From NCBI GenBank assembly GCA_965261775.1, contig OZ253477.1:1054001-1118000 (forward strand): a DNA stretch of 64,000 bases, in the 5' to 3' direction. Origin of the DNA: G965261775 sp965261775. GTDB taxonomy: Bacteria > Pseudomonadota > Gammaproteobacteria > Eutrophobiales > Eutrophobiaceae. Below the pieces are notes generated by a model. It saw nothing but the letters and a program-made list of their open reading frames with translations, was not told the DNA's origin and did no database searches. A program made the position numbers and the translations under genes. Below, piece by piece: positions 1 through 8,666 of this stretch. The number at the start of each line of letters is the position of its first letter. Position 1 is the stretch's first letter.

Positions 1-7
1 TACTCAT
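1..7 (-). other. possible start of a gene running off the left edge
   Basis: Read on the minus strand, an ATG at 7-5 follows a GGAG box about nine bases upstream, just downstream of hupL. Only two codons are visible. A hydrogenase maturation protease would fit here, because HupL needs C-terminal cleavage and no such gene is seen elsewhere in the window, but that is inference from position only. Confidence 0.2.
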
Positions 8-86
8 TAGTCGCAACTCCCCGGCAATTATTTTTCATACCCTTTAATAAACACCACTCTCTTAACAAGCGGCGCTGTTTAGTCAG

Positions 87-1688
87 TCAGGACGTCCTAA
101 ATCGGGCCAACTCTTTACCTGTTTTGGCATCATGCGCATGCACCGTGCATACCAGACAAGAGTCATAGGAGCGTGCAACATGCCCCACTTCCACCGGGTC
201 ACTTGTATTTGCGATAGGCGTCCCTACCAACGCCTCTTCAATAGGTCCACGTTCACCTTCACCGGTACGTGGGCCGACATTCCATGTTGTAGGCGCAACA
301 ATCTGATAATTTTTAATCTTGCCCCCCTGAATATCGATCCAATGGCATAATGCGCCACGAATGGCTTCCGTAGCCCCCCAGCCTCGACCGTCTATTTCTT
401 TTGGCTTGATATAAAATGGTTCATCCAGCCGCAACTCACGCAAGCATCTTTCCATATTTCGATAGATGGCCTTGGCCTCATGCATACGTGCAAAATGCCT
501 CAGCAACACACTTGCACCACCCATTTTTTTATACATATCAAGCACCAATCCATCCTGATGCTGCCAGCTTTCCATATGATCACCGCCATATACCATCTCT
601 CTGGCTAACGGCCCGGCCTCCAAATGGCCATTTTCATCATGCAACACCGCAGTGGACCATGAGTATTTGCCGTCAAAATCCTGATTATTGTTAGAAACCG
701 GGTTGGTGGTACGATCATACGGATGTGTCGGAACACCTGCTTCTTCATACCATGCATGCGTTACATCTTCCCGGGCAAAACCCTCATCCATCAATTTATG
801 CGAATCTGATTTGCCGTCATAAACGCCGCTCGGCATATGAAGAGAAGCATTACGACTTTCAATGGTTGGATTCCTGTATTTGTCTTCATGAGGCAAATAC
901 CCCCATGAAACATACTTGCCCAATCCCTGTCCGTACTTGTCCAGACCGACATCCAGCCCCATTCGCCAATACAAACCCAAATCAGAGTTCGCATGTTCCG
1001 GTTTTTCATCCAGCCAGGCCATGAAATCATCATAAGTTTTAATTTCCTCATAACGCTCCAGGGAACAACCAAGCCAGACAGGCTCAAGCCAGTTCGTGCG
1101 GAAATGCTCCAGAATTGACCACGCCCGGGTCACATCCGTCAATGTCGGAGAGCACATGACGCCGCCAGGCACCATATAACTTGAATGGGGCCATTGCCCA
1201 CCCAGCATCGCGTAAATCTCAACGGGCTTTCCCGATATGGTTACGCCAATCTCATAGTTGGTACCGGTGAAAGGAGCCCAGCGTTTCACCGCCTCCTCAT
1301 AAAACGGACTGTTGCGATAGTTCTTATTTGTCAAATCAATCTGGAACAACCCGTAATGATGCCTTGGAAGACTTTGCAGGCTCTCCGCAAGTTGCCCCAG
1401 ATTGCGCGCAATAATCGCATTGCGAGGTACTTCGGTTTTCCACGCGGTATCAAGAGCCCACGCAGCACAGGTTAAATGGGAAGCGCCACATATTCCGCAG
1501 GCACGCGGGGTGACTATCAATCCAGCTTGTGGATCTTTATCGCGTAAAATTATTTCGAAACCTCTGAATAGTTCTGCCGAGGTCCAGGCATTTACGACTA
1601 CACCGTTCTCAACGTCCACGCGAACATCAAGATCACCTTCAACACGGCCGACGGGGGAGATATCCAGAGTCTGTACTTGTGCTGACAT
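87..1688 (-). CDS. hupL: uptake [NiFe] hydrogenase large subunit (group 2a type)
   Basis: The 533-residue protein carries the nickel-iron active site that splits H2. The N-terminal ligand motif RACGICGASH lies at residues 62-71 (Cys64, Cys67). The C-terminal motif DSCLVCTVH lies at 509-517 (Cys511, Cys514), followed by a 16-residue tail. In this family the tail is removed by a maturation protease after nickel insertion; no such protease is seen in the window. It lies 31 bases downstream of hupS on the same strand, so the two are almost certainly co-transcribed. The small subunit is close to cyanobacterial HupS, which supports group 2a. There is no export signal, so the enzyme should be cytoplasmic or attached to the inner face of the membrane. 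The family assignment is firm; the physiological role (uptake, possibly of low H2) is inferred. Confidence 0.96.
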   Translation of the reverse strand: MSAQVQTLDISPVGRVEGDLDVRVDVENGVVVNAWTSAELFRGFEIILRDKDPQAGLIVTPRACGICGASHLTCAAWALDTAWKTEVPRNAIIARNLGQLAESLQSLPRHHYGLFQIDLTNKNYRNSPFYEEAVKRWAPFTGTNYEIGVTISGKPVEIYAMLGGQWPHSSYMVPGGVMCSPTLTDVTRAWSILEHFRTNWLEPVWLGCSLERYEEIKTYDDFMAWLDEKPEHANSDLGLYWRMGLDVGLDKYGQGLGKYVSWGYLPHEDKYRNPTIESRNASLHMPSGVYDGKSDSHKLMDEGFAREDVTHAWYEEAGVPTHPYDRTTNPVSNNNQDFDGKYSWSTAVLHDENGHLEAGPLAREMVYGGDHMESWQHQDGLVLDMYKKMGGASVLLRHFARMHEAKAIYRNMERCLRELRLDEPFYIKPKEIDGRGWGATEAIRGALCHWIDIQGGKIKNYQIVAPTTWNVGPRTGEGERGPIEEALVGTPIANTSDPVEVGHVARSYDSCLVCTVHAHDAKTGKELARFRTS

Positions 1689-1719
1689 TTTTTAATCCCT
1701 CCAATTCAAATTATACAAC

Positions 1720-2682
1720 TTATACGACGAATATATCTTGCTCCGCCCAGGCTGGCATCGCTGCTTTGGCGGCACCGGTGAGCTTGACGTATCCTTTCTT
1801 GTCAACGCCTGTCGGCAAATTTTTCGGAACCCCCATAATGGTTTGGGTCTTAAAAACGGTTCCCGGCTCTAAATCAAAGAACGGAAACTCCGGTTCCGTA
1901 CAGCCGAGACACGGCATTCCTGCACGGGTTTTCGAAGAGACCCTGTTCCACAATATTCTATTGCACGGAGAATGGGTCATCGGGCCGCGACAACCCAGGT
2001 CATAAAATAAACAGCCTCTGCGTTGTCCAAACTCGGTCGCGGAAACTTTATAGGCAAAGTGCATGTTTCGGGTACAACCGGTCTGGGTAAAGCTTTGGAA
2101 GAATGTTTTCGGTCGCTGGAAATCATCAAGCGCCAAATCACCCGCGCGACCGGTCGCAATGCCGACCAGTATCTGTGTTACCCAATCGGGATGACTGGGA
2201 CAACCGGGAATGTTAATGACAGGCAATCCCGCCTTGCTCTTAAAATCCACCCCCAGAAACCCGCCGTGCTCACGCTTCAAAAATTGCAGTCCTTCAGAAT
2301 CTGAAGGATTGGGGGCAGTGGCGGGGATACCGCCCCAGGTCGCACAATCGCCGATGGCGACAACAAAGTCCGCCGCATCGGATAATTCGCGCACCCACTC
2401 TTTCATCGGACGACCAGCAAACCGGTTCCATTCACCTGTTCCGTTCGGCGCATTAATGACAGTGCCTTCAAATACAAAGATATCAAGTTTGATTGAACCG
2501 GATATGCAGTCTCTCAGCATTTGTTGAAGGTTGTCTCCCAATTCCATTCCCAGTGAAGGGTGCCAAAGCACATTCATTCCGAAATCTGTAACCAGATCAC
2601 AGGCGCTGGGTTCTTCCGCATTCAGAAAAGACATGGTGTTGCCTGAACAGGCGCCACCTTGTAACCACAGGATATTTGCCAT
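1720..2682 (-). CDS. hupS: uptake [NiFe] hydrogenase small subunit (group 2a type)
   Basis: This 320-residue subunit carries the iron-sulfur clusters that take electrons from the active site in HupL. It begins MANILWLQGGACSGNT without a twin-arginine leader, which is typical of cytoplasmic group 2a enzymes and unlike membrane-bound group 1. Cluster-ligand motifs seen in order are GGACSGN, GDCATWGG, PGCPSHPDW, TGCTRN, GCRGPMTHSPCN and GMPCLGCTEPEFPF. An in-frame extension upstream of the chosen ATG exists, but this start sits behind GAGGAGG and matches the N-terminus of known HupS proteins. A sigma-54 type promoter lies about 50 bases upstream. HupL follows directly. Confidence 0.96.
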   Translation of the reverse strand: MANILWLQGGACSGNTMSFLNAEEPSACDLVTDFGMNVLWHPSLGMELGDNLQQMLRDCISGSIKLDIFVFEGTVINAPNGTGEWNRFAGRPMKEWVRELSDAADFVVAIGDCATWGGIPATAPNPSDSEGLQFLKREHGGFLGVDFKSKAGLPVINIPGCPSHPDWVTQILVGIATGRAGDLALDDFQRPKTFFQSFTQTGCTRNMHFAYKVSATEFGQRRGCLFYDLGCRGPMTHSPCNRILWNRVSSKTRAGMPCLGCTEPEFPFFDLEPGTVFKTQTIMGVPKNLPTGVDKKGYVKLTGAAKAAMPAWAEQDIFVV

Positions 2683-2732
2683 TTTAGCCTCCTCACATAA
2701 ATTGTTTTTAGAATGCCCGTAGAAATGTAGTG

Positions 2733-2748
2733 AGCAAATTATATGCCA
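2733..2748 (-). promoter_or_regulatory. sigma-54 (-24/-12) promoter of hupSL
   Basis: On the minus strand the sequence is TGGCATATAATTTGCT. It has GG and GC dinucleotides at the spacing of the sigma-54 consensus TGGCAC-N5-TTGCW, with one mismatch in the -24 box. It ends about 50 bases before the hupS ATG. The NtrC-type activator encoded at 5525-6979 has the GAFTGA loop that contacts sigma-54, so the two fit as a regulatory pair. Confidence 0.75.
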
Positions 2749-2755
2749 AATTAAT

Positions 2756-3039
2756 TTTGGCAACTTTATTCCATTTAATTCAAAGGGGTAAAGTACGTAT
2801 TGAAGATTATTCATTGCCGACCGGAAGTCCGGTTGCATAGTGGGTATGCACGTATTGAGTAAAGTTAGTTTGCAGATTAATTTATCAACCCTTGCGATTC
2901 CCGCACTCAGGACACTCGCATTCTCCAACGTAACCATACCAGATACCTTTACACTGACTGCACCAATGCCCTTTGAGATTGGGTTGAACACCACCCAGCC
3001 GCCTGGCCATTCTGGAAATACCCATATCCCGCGCCCGCC
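2756..3039. repeat. left copy of a 284-bp direct repeat flanking the ankyrin gene
   Basis: This stretch is nearly identical to 5127-5411. It contains the 3-prime part of the zinc-ribbon gene that is intact at 5257-5478, but the reading frame is cut at about 3040 where the ankyrin-gene segment begins. The rest is non-coding. It shows that the ankyrin segment arrived together with a duplication of the target region. It also covers most of the region between hupS and the ankyrin gene, which otherwise has no gene. Confidence 0.85.
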
Positions 3040-3150
3040 GAAAATAATCCGGCGGGAATTTGGCGGCATTCTGAAAAAGGCGCTATAATCCCCCCATCAG
3101 GCGCACGAAGCTGTCTGATGCAACCGCCGGAAACTGAAAGGAAAAAACCC

Positions 3151-4887
3151 GTGCCAAAAAACATCGCCGCCAAAATCATTGCCCTTCCCGCCATCGTCGC
3201 CGCTCTCTTTGCCGCCCCCACCGCTTTGATTGCCGAAGAAGTGCAGCTAGCCCCGCCCCTGCACCTGGCGGCGCAGGAAGTGCGGGGTGTAGGACCAATC
3301 TTGCCAACCATGGTACCCCCGCCCCTGCACCTGGCGGCGAAGGAAAACAATGTGGAAAAAATGCGCGAACTCATCGCCGCCGGAGCGATAGTCAACATGA
3401 GAGACGAGTATGACCAGACGCCTTTGCATTATGCGGCGGACTGCAATGCATTAGAGGCGGCGTCCTTTCTGATTGAAAACGGCGCGGAGGTCAATGCGAA
3501 AAACCGGGGCGGCTGGATACGCGGGACGACGCCTTTGCATTGGGCGGCGGGTAATAACAACGCGTTTGAAACAGCGAAACTGCTGCTTGCCAGCGGCGCA
3601 GAGGTCAGTGCGAAAGACGAGTACGGCCGGACGCCTTTACATGGGGCAGCGGAGAGCAACGCGCCTGAAACAGCGAAACTGTTGCTGGCCAGCGGCGCAC
3701 AGGTCAATGTGAAAGACAAGGACGACCATACGCCTTTGCATTGGGCGGCGGGTAAAAACGCGCCTGAAACAGCGAAACTGTTGCTGGCCAGCGGCGCGCA
3801 GGTCAATGCGAAAGGCAAGGAAGACCATACGCCTTTACATGGGGCAGCGTGGAGCAACGCGCCTGAAATAGCGAAACTGCTGCTTGCCAGCGGCGCGGAG
3901 GTCAATGCGAAAGACAAGTACGGCCGGACGCCTTTACATGGGGCAGCGAAGAGCAACGCGCCTGAAACAGCGAAACTGTTGCTGGCCAGCGGCGCGGAGG
4001 TCAATGCGAAAGGCAAGGAAGACCATACGCCTTTACATGGGGCAGCGTGGAGCAACGCGCCTGAAATAGCGAAACTGTTGCTGGCCAGCGGCGCACAGGT
4101 CAATGTGAAAGACAGGGACGGCGAGACACCTTTGCAGTGGGCAGTGAAGAAAAACGCGCCTGAAACGGCAAAACTGCTGCTTGCCAACGGCGCGGAGGTC
4201 AATGCGAAAGACAAGTACGGCTGGACGCCCTTGCATTGGGCGGCGTGGGACAAGAAGTTTGAAATGGCGAAACTGCTAATTGCCAGCGGCGCAGAGGTCA
4301 ATGCGAAAAGCAAGAAAGGCTCGACGCCTTTGCATCGGGCGGCGTGGAGAAACGCGCCTGAAACAGCGAAACTGCTGCTTGCCAGCGGCGCCACAATGGA
4401 TTTGCACATTGCCGCAGGGTTGAATGATGAGGACACGGTAAAATCATTGATAGCCAGCGGCGCGGCGGTCAATGCGAAAAACAAATACGGCTCGCCCTTG
4501 CATTGGGCGGCGTGGAGAAACGCGCCTGAAACAGCGAAACTGCTGCTTGTCAACGGCGCAGAGGTCAATGCGAAAGACAAGAAAGGCCGGACGCCTTTGC
4601 ATTATGCGGTGGATAATAGGGCACCTGAAACAGCGAAACTGCTGCTTGCCAGCGGCGCGGAGGTCAATGCGAAAGACAAGAACGGCTGGACGCCTTTGCA
4701 TCAGGCGGCGTCGAGAAACGCGCCTGAAACAGCGAAACTGCTACTGGCCAACGGCGCGGAGGTCAATGCGAAAGGCAGGGTCGGCTGGTGGCGCGACCGG
4801 ACGCCTGTGGATGTTGCAAGGAGAAAACATGTCGAAATGCAGGCGCTCCTCCGTCAACACGGCGGAAAGTGCAACGTGGAGTGCTAA
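3151..4887 (+). CDS. exported ankyrin-repeat protein
   Basis: About 578 residues. The N-terminus is a signal peptide: a Lys-containing start, a hydrophobic core (IIALPAIVAALFAAPTALIA) and likely cleavage before EEV. The rest is about sixteen 33-residue ankyrin repeats of the form TPLHWAA..NAPETAKLLLASGAEVNAKD, ending with a Cys-containing tail. I prefer the GTG start behind AAAGGAAA; an in-frame ATG at 3118 has no good ribosome site and would bury the signal peptide. Several internal repeats are nearly identical in DNA, so repeat number could change by recombination. It sits between hupS and the hydrogenase regulator, flanked by a duplicated 284-bp segment, so it looks like an insertion unrelated to hydrogen metabolism. 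Ankyrin proteins bind other proteins; the partner is unknown. Confidence 0.85.
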   Translation: MPKNIAAKIIALPAIVAALFAAPTALIAEEVQLAPPLHLAAQEVRGVGPILPTMVPPPLHLAAKENNVEKMRELIAAGAIVNMRDEYDQTPLHYAADCNALEAASFLIENGAEVNAKNRGGWIRGTTPLHWAAGNNNAFETAKLLLASGAEVSAKDEYGRTPLHGAAESNAPETAKLLLASGAQVNVKDKDDHTPLHWAAGKNAPETAKLLLASGAQVNAKGKEDHTPLHGAAWSNAPEIAKLLLASGAEVNAKDKYGRTPLHGAAKSNAPETAKLLLASGAEVNAKGKEDHTPLHGAAWSNAPEIAKLLLASGAQVNVKDRDGETPLQWAVKKNAPETAKLLLANGAEVNAKDKYGWTPLHWAAWDKKFEMAKLLIASGAEVNAKSKKGSTPLHRAAWRNAPETAKLLLASGATMDLHIAAGLNDEDTVKSLIASGAAVNAKNKYGSPLHWAAWRNAPETAKLLLVNGAEVNAKDKKGRTPLHYAVDNRAPETAKLLLASGAEVNAKDKNGWTPLHQAASRNAPETAKLLLANGAEVNAKGRVGWWRDRTPVDVARRKHVEMQALLRQHGGKCNVEC

Positions 4888-4914
4888 AAAAGACACAATG
4901 CGCGAAGATTCCGT

Positions 4915-4939
4915 GTTTATTTCCGGACCGGAAATAAAC
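4915..4939. repeat. perfect 25-bp palindrome after the ankyrin gene
   Basis: Two 12-base arms, GTTTATTTCCGG and its exact complement, surround one central base, 27 bases after the ankyrin stop codon. As RNA it would form a strong hairpin and could end or stabilise the transcript, but no T-run follows, so it is not a classical intrinsic terminator. A protein-binding palindrome is equally possible. Confidence 0.5.
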
Positions 4940-5126
4940 CCTGCCTCGTGTTGCCGCTCTGGCGGCATTACGAGGAAGTTTAAAATGCCTGCCCGCCGCG
5001 GGCACGTCGGAAAATTCCGGAATAACGGTGTTTTCCCCCGCGCCGTCTCGCCGTTTGTTCACCCTTAAAAATCCCGGTCATCCCCCAAAAGCTCCCCCGG
5101 TCGGGGCGCTGTAATTCGCCTTTCTT

Positions 5127-5411
5127 TTTTTGGCAACTTTATGCTATTTAATTCAAAGGGGTAAAGTACGTATTGAAGATTATTTATCGTTGGCCGGCAA
5201 TCCGGTTGCATAGTGGGTATGCACGTATTTAGTAAAGTTGGTTTGCAGATTATTTGTCAACCCTTGCGATTCCCGCATTCAGGACACTCGCACTCTCCAA
5301 CGTAACCATACCAGATACCTTTACACTGACTGCACCAATGCCCTTTGAGATTGGGTTGAACACCACCCAGCCGCCTGGCCATTCTGGAAATACCAATATC
5401 CCGCGCCCGCC
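5127..5411. repeat. right copy of the 284-bp direct repeat
   Basis: Partner of 2756-3039, with scattered point differences. This copy continues without a break into the start of the zinc-ribbon gene and so is the original arrangement. The two copies bracket about 2.1 kb that contains the ankyrin-repeat gene. Confidence 0.85.
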
Positions 5412-5478
5412 TTTCACTTTGTCCGGACTTTGTACGTGATTGTGGAAAATTGATTAACCCGTCAGTGGTTTTCGCCAT
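5257..5478 (-). CDS. small zinc-ribbon protein
   Basis: A 73-residue basic protein with a C-terminal zinc ribbon: CSQC, then CECPEC about fifteen residues later. The N-terminal half is rich in Arg, Ser and Lys. I chose the ATG two codons inside a possible GTG start. It lies between the hydrogenase regulator and hupS on the same strand, so before the ankyrin insertion it may have been next to the hydrogenase genes. Its function is not recognised; such ribbons bind nucleic acid or protein. The C-terminal part is duplicated within 2756-3039. Confidence 0.55.
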   Translation of the reverse strand: MAKTTDGLINFPQSRTKSGQSERRARDIGISRMARRLGGVQPNLKGHWCSQCKGIWYGYVGECECPECGNRKG

Positions 5479-5524
5479 GACCACTATCCAACTCTTTTTT
5501 ATCGTTCATCCAGGATGAATGACT

Positions 5525-6979
5525 TCAGGCGGCTGAAGTTTCAACATCCAGTCCGTAACGTTTAATTTTATTGGCCAGTCCAACACGGGAAAGCCCCAAT
5601 GCCGTTGCGGTTTTACTCTGGTTCCAGCGTAATCGCTTCAGCATATTTAAAATAATTTCAGATTCCATCTGCTCGACTTTCTGTTTCAAGGTGGTCCCCT
5701 CCTCAAGGTCCAGCGGGATATCTCTTGGCCTGACATTGGGTTTCAAGGATCGAATATGGTCGGATAATTGTTCTTCCGCAAGAAAGTTTCCGTTGTCAGT
5801 GACAGCAATCATTCGTTTAATTTCATTTTCAAGTTCGCGTATATTTCCCGGCCAGTCATAAAGTTCAAATTGCTCCAATACCCCCGGTAAAACTCCCAGT
5901 ATCTGTCGATTTACTTCTACCGAGAACTGTTTTACAAGATGGTCAACCAATACTTCAATATCTTCGATTCTTTCGCGTAATGGCGGGATATTCAATTGAA
6001 ATCCGTTCAAACGATAATAAAGGTCTTTTCTGAATTTTCCCTTGCTGATTAATACATCAAGCGACTGGTTACTGGCGGCGATGATCCGAACATCACACTT
6101 GATGGTTTTATCACTGCCAAGCGGTTTAACTTCACTTTCCTGTAAAAAGCGCAGCAGGCTCACCTGAAAAACAGGCGAGACGGAAGATATTTCATCAAGA
6201 AAGACCGTTCCGCCATCTGCAGCAGGAAACAAGCCCAGCCGACCACTGACCGCCCCGGTAAAAGCGCCCCTCTTATGACCAAATAGCTCGGAATACAACA
6301 GTTCATCCGACATCCCGCCACAGTTTTGCACCATCAAGGGCTGATTCCTGCGTTTACTGTTGTAATGAATGGCGCGCGCCATCAGTTCTTTCCCTGTGCC
6401 TGTTTCGCCCTGGATGAGTACCGGTAAATTTGTGTCGGCGGCCTTTCTGGCGGAATTGCAAAGGGTCGCCATGGCGGGACTGCTATACACAAGTTTTTCA
6501 AAGCGGGCGCCATCCTCATTCCCGTTTTTTATGGAAACCTTATGCCTGCGCAGCACATCTTCGGCCATCTTCAAATTACGGCTCAAATGACGGTGACGAT
6601 ATGCCAATTCTCTGTTTTCCAGGGCACGTCTGACCAGTAACTCAATCTGCTCCATGGTAAATTCACCGGGGACAAACTGATAAATCGCCGCTTCGTTAAT
6701 CGCTCTTTTCAGGGCGGTACGATCCATCACCCCGGACAGTAACCGGACCGTTTCCGGATGGCTGACCCTGGCTTCTCTTAACAATCTGAACGCATCAAAA
6801 TTTTCATTTCCATACCGGCACAGGATGAGATCAATCTCCCCGGCATCAAGCATTGGCATCACTTCTGCTTCGTCATCAACAGTATGAATGCTGTAATGCA
6901 TACTCAGACATCGATCAAGGGCGACTGCTTTTTGAGCGGGAAAGCCGGCAATCAAAATTGTAGATACACCATTATCCAT
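5525..6979 (-). CDS. NtrC-family sigma-54 activator, HupR/HoxA-like
   Basis: The 484 residues form three domains: an N-terminal receiver-like domain (1-120), a central AAA+ ATPase with Walker A GETGTGKE, the sigma-54 contact loop GAFTGA and GTVFLDEI, and a C-terminal Fis-type helix-turn-helix (MLKRLRWNQSKTATALGLSR). The family activates sigma-54 promoters, and HupR/HoxA members control hydrogenase genes. A matching promoter precedes hupS, so that is the likely target. Oddly, the position normally held by the phospho-accepting Asp is Arg55 in LILCRYGNENFD, so the receiver probably does not work by standard phosphorylation; no hydrogen-sensor kinase is seen in the window. It is transcribed away from the accessory operon that starts at 7144. 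Confidence 0.9.
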   Translation of the reverse strand: MDNGVSTILIAGFPAQKAVALDRCLSMHYSIHTVDDEAEVMPMLDAGEIDLILCRYGNENFDAFRLLREARVSHPETVRLLSGVMDRTALKRAINEAAIYQFVPGEFTMEQIELLVRRALENRELAYRHRHLSRNLKMAEDVLRRHKVSIKNGNEDGARFEKLVYSSPAMATLCNSARKAADTNLPVLIQGETGTGKELMARAIHYNSKRRNQPLMVQNCGGMSDELLYSELFGHKRGAFTGAVSGRLGLFPAADGGTVFLDEISSVSPVFQVSLLRFLQESEVKPLGSDKTIKCDVRIIAASNQSLDVLISKGKFRKDLYYRLNGFQLNIPPLRERIEDIEVLVDHLVKQFSVEVNRQILGVLPGVLEQFELYDWPGNIRELENEIKRMIAVTDNGNFLAEEQLSDHIRSLKPNVRPRDIPLDLEEGTTLKQKVEQMESEIILNMLKRLRWNQSKTATALGLSRVGLANKIKRYGLDVETSAA

Positions 6980-7143
6980 CGTTTATCAAAATATCTTTTG
7001 TGATAACTTGATTTATACTATATGAAGATAGTAATCGACTAACAAGTTTTATTTGCTAAACTGCAAATCTGGTTTATGTTATGTTTATTTTATTTACACA
7101 CCTGCTTTGTCAGGCGTACCATTAAAAAAAATGAGGACATGGC

Positions 7144-8160
7144 ATGGTTGATAACGTAGCAGATCATGAATTTACCCGCGCGCTGGAAGCTATTGAAGCG
7201 GAAAATATCAGTGTTGAGGATAAAATCGAATTACTTATACAGATTGCTGACGGGCTTCAGAAAAAACCGAAATCCGTTCAGCAATTACAAAATGCCGTGA
7301 AATTATATGATCGGGCACTGGCGATTTGTTCTCCTGCCGAATCGTTGCTTGCCTCCAGAATTCATGCCCGCAAAGGAACAGCGTTCCAGGCTATTCCGGG
7401 TTCAACCATGGAATATCTGCTTAAGGCGAAATGTGAATTTGAACTGGCATTAACGGAATTGGCCTTATCGGGGCTTCCTGAAGAAATAGCCGAGGTTGAA
7501 ATGAATCTGGGGCTGGTCACCCAGACATTATCAGGATTAAATGCGGCTTCCATTAGTGATGCGATCGCGGCATATCAACGTGCATTACGTGTTTTCAAAC
7601 GTGAAAAGTACCCAAAAGAATATGCGATTCTGCATAACAATCTGGCCACGGCCTATTTATCTATTCCTGTTACGGATGAAAAATCAAAGATGCGTGAAGC
7701 CCTGGCCGTGCAGTCCTTTGAAGAAGCTCTGAAAGTCGTCACCCTGATTGACCAGCCCGGTGAGTACGCCATGTTACAAAACAATCTGGGCAACGCATTG
7801 CAATATGCCTCAAGTGGCCACGTGGTTGAAAACAGTTTACGCGCGATTGAAGCGTACGATGAGGCATTAAAAGTACGTACAAAGCATGATACGCCTCCCG
7901 AATACGCCAATACCATTTGTAACAAGGCAAATTGCCTGAGAAACCTGCCGGATGATTTACAGAATCCTGAACATGGCAATATTGAGAATCTGTACCTTGC
8001 ACAGCGGATGTATAACGAAGCCCTGGCGATTTTTGAACAATATGGCGAAACCACCAAAATCAGTTTAATTGAAGAAATACTTCAGGAAATGAATCAGGAA
8101 TTAAAACAAAACCCGAACCCTTTAGTAAAAGCAACAGCTTTAAGGGATTCAACAGAATAA
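7144..8160 (+). CDS. tetratricopeptide-repeat protein, first gene of hydrogenase accessory operon
   Basis: The 338-residue, largely helical protein has several TPR-like units (for example AIAAYQRALRVFKREKYPKEYAILHNNLATAYLS, with recurring YAxLxNNLGNAL patterns). There is no signal peptide or membrane segment. It opens a long same-strand operon that goes on to the NifU/Rieske, NHL and Hyp genes. TPR proteins of this kind accompany group 2a hydrogenases in other bacteria, so a scaffold or assembly role is likely; I cannot deduce the partner. The start follows a GAGG box. Confidence 0.8.
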   Translation: MVDNVADHEFTRALEAIEAENISVEDKIELLIQIADGLQKKPKSVQQLQNAVKLYDRALAICSPAESLLASRIHARKGTAFQAIPGSTMEYLLKAKCEFELALTELALSGLPEEIAEVEMNLGLVTQTLSGLNAASISDAIAAYQRALRVFKREKYPKEYAILHNNLATAYLSIPVTDEKSKMREALAVQSFEEALKVVTLIDQPGEYAMLQNNLGNALQYASSGHVVENSLRAIEAYDEALKVRTKHDTPPEYANTICNKANCLRNLPDDLQNPEHGNIENLYLAQRMYNEALAIFEQYGETTKISLIEEILQEMNQELKQNPNPLVKATALRDSTE

Positions 8161-8189
8161 TTGTTTAAATATACGTGAATGGAGGATCT

Positions 8190-8417
8190 ATGGAATTTTT
8201 CAACTTAATGAATTCCGGCGAAATATCAATACTTGCTTTTGTAATGTATATCGTCATCGCAATTATTGTCAGCGCGGTTGGTGGCGCTATCGGCGGCATT
8301 TTTGTCGGAGGGAAACATATGGGGAATGAACTGGCCGCCATGATGGGGGCATTTTACGGCCCTGTCGGAGCGGTCCCGGGTATTTTGGTGGCGTTGATTA
8401 TTTTGATTTTTATTTGA
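8190..8417 (+). CDS. small membrane protein in hydrogenase operon
   Basis: A 75-residue protein with two predicted membrane helices: residues about 14-37, containing a glycine-zipper stretch (GGAIGGIFVGG), and a C-terminal helix ending VALIILIFI. The ATG is preceded by GGAGG at good spacing; an upstream GTG would put the ribosome site inside the gene. It sits between the TPR gene and another small membrane gene, so it is probably part of the hydrogenase system, perhaps as a membrane or quinone-side anchor. No named family is recognised. Confidence 0.7.
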   Translation: MEFFNLMNSGEISILAFVMYIVIAIIVSAVGGAIGGIFVGGKHMGNELAAMMGAFYGPVGAVPGILVALIILIFI

Positions 8418-8427
8418 AGGTGGCAAT

Positions 8428-8652
8428 GTGTTTGAGATGTTCAAAAATGCAGTCGTTTTATTTTTTCGGGGCCGTCTGTTTCAGGATGTCGGGGGAGTTA
8501 TTCGCCAGACCACAATCGGCGCAATCATTGCCGCAATAATTTTGATTGGCCTGGACAGGGCCGGAGTGTCTCTGTGGATAGCGGTTGTCGCGGCAAGTAT
8601 GATTACAGGGATTGCCCAGCCGTATTTGTTCAAGTATCTCAAATACGCATAG
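8428..8652 (+). CDS. small membrane protein in hydrogenase operon
   Basis: A 74-residue protein that starts with GTG behind GAAGGTGG, ten bases after the previous stop. An amphipathic N-terminus (MFEMFKNAVVLFFRGRLF) is followed by two hydrophobic helices at about residues 27-42 and 46-65. Its placement in a tight operon between membrane and electron-transfer genes suggests that it helps tether the hydrogenase or pass electrons at the membrane. I do not recognise a family. Confidence 0.65.
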   Translation: MFEMFKNAVVLFFRGRLFQDVGGVIRQTTIGAIIAAIILIGLDRAGVSLWIAVVAASMITGIAQPYLFKYLKYA

Positions 8653-8666
8653 GCCCATCATTTAAT

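Noticed and set aside
3429..4580. Long minus-strand open frame antisense to the ankyrin gene
   Set aside because: It is the mirror of the repeated ankyrin codons, low in complexity, and the plus frame has a signal peptide and conserved repeats.
3600..4760. Possible CRISPR array from regularly spaced repeats
   Set aside because: The 99-bp periodicity is the coding of 33-residue ankyrin repeats; the intervals are not unique spacers.
7030..7143. Second sigma-54 promoter before the TPR gene (TGGTTTATGTTATGTT)
   Set aside because: The -12 GC is absent and the -24 box is poor; not strong enough to list.
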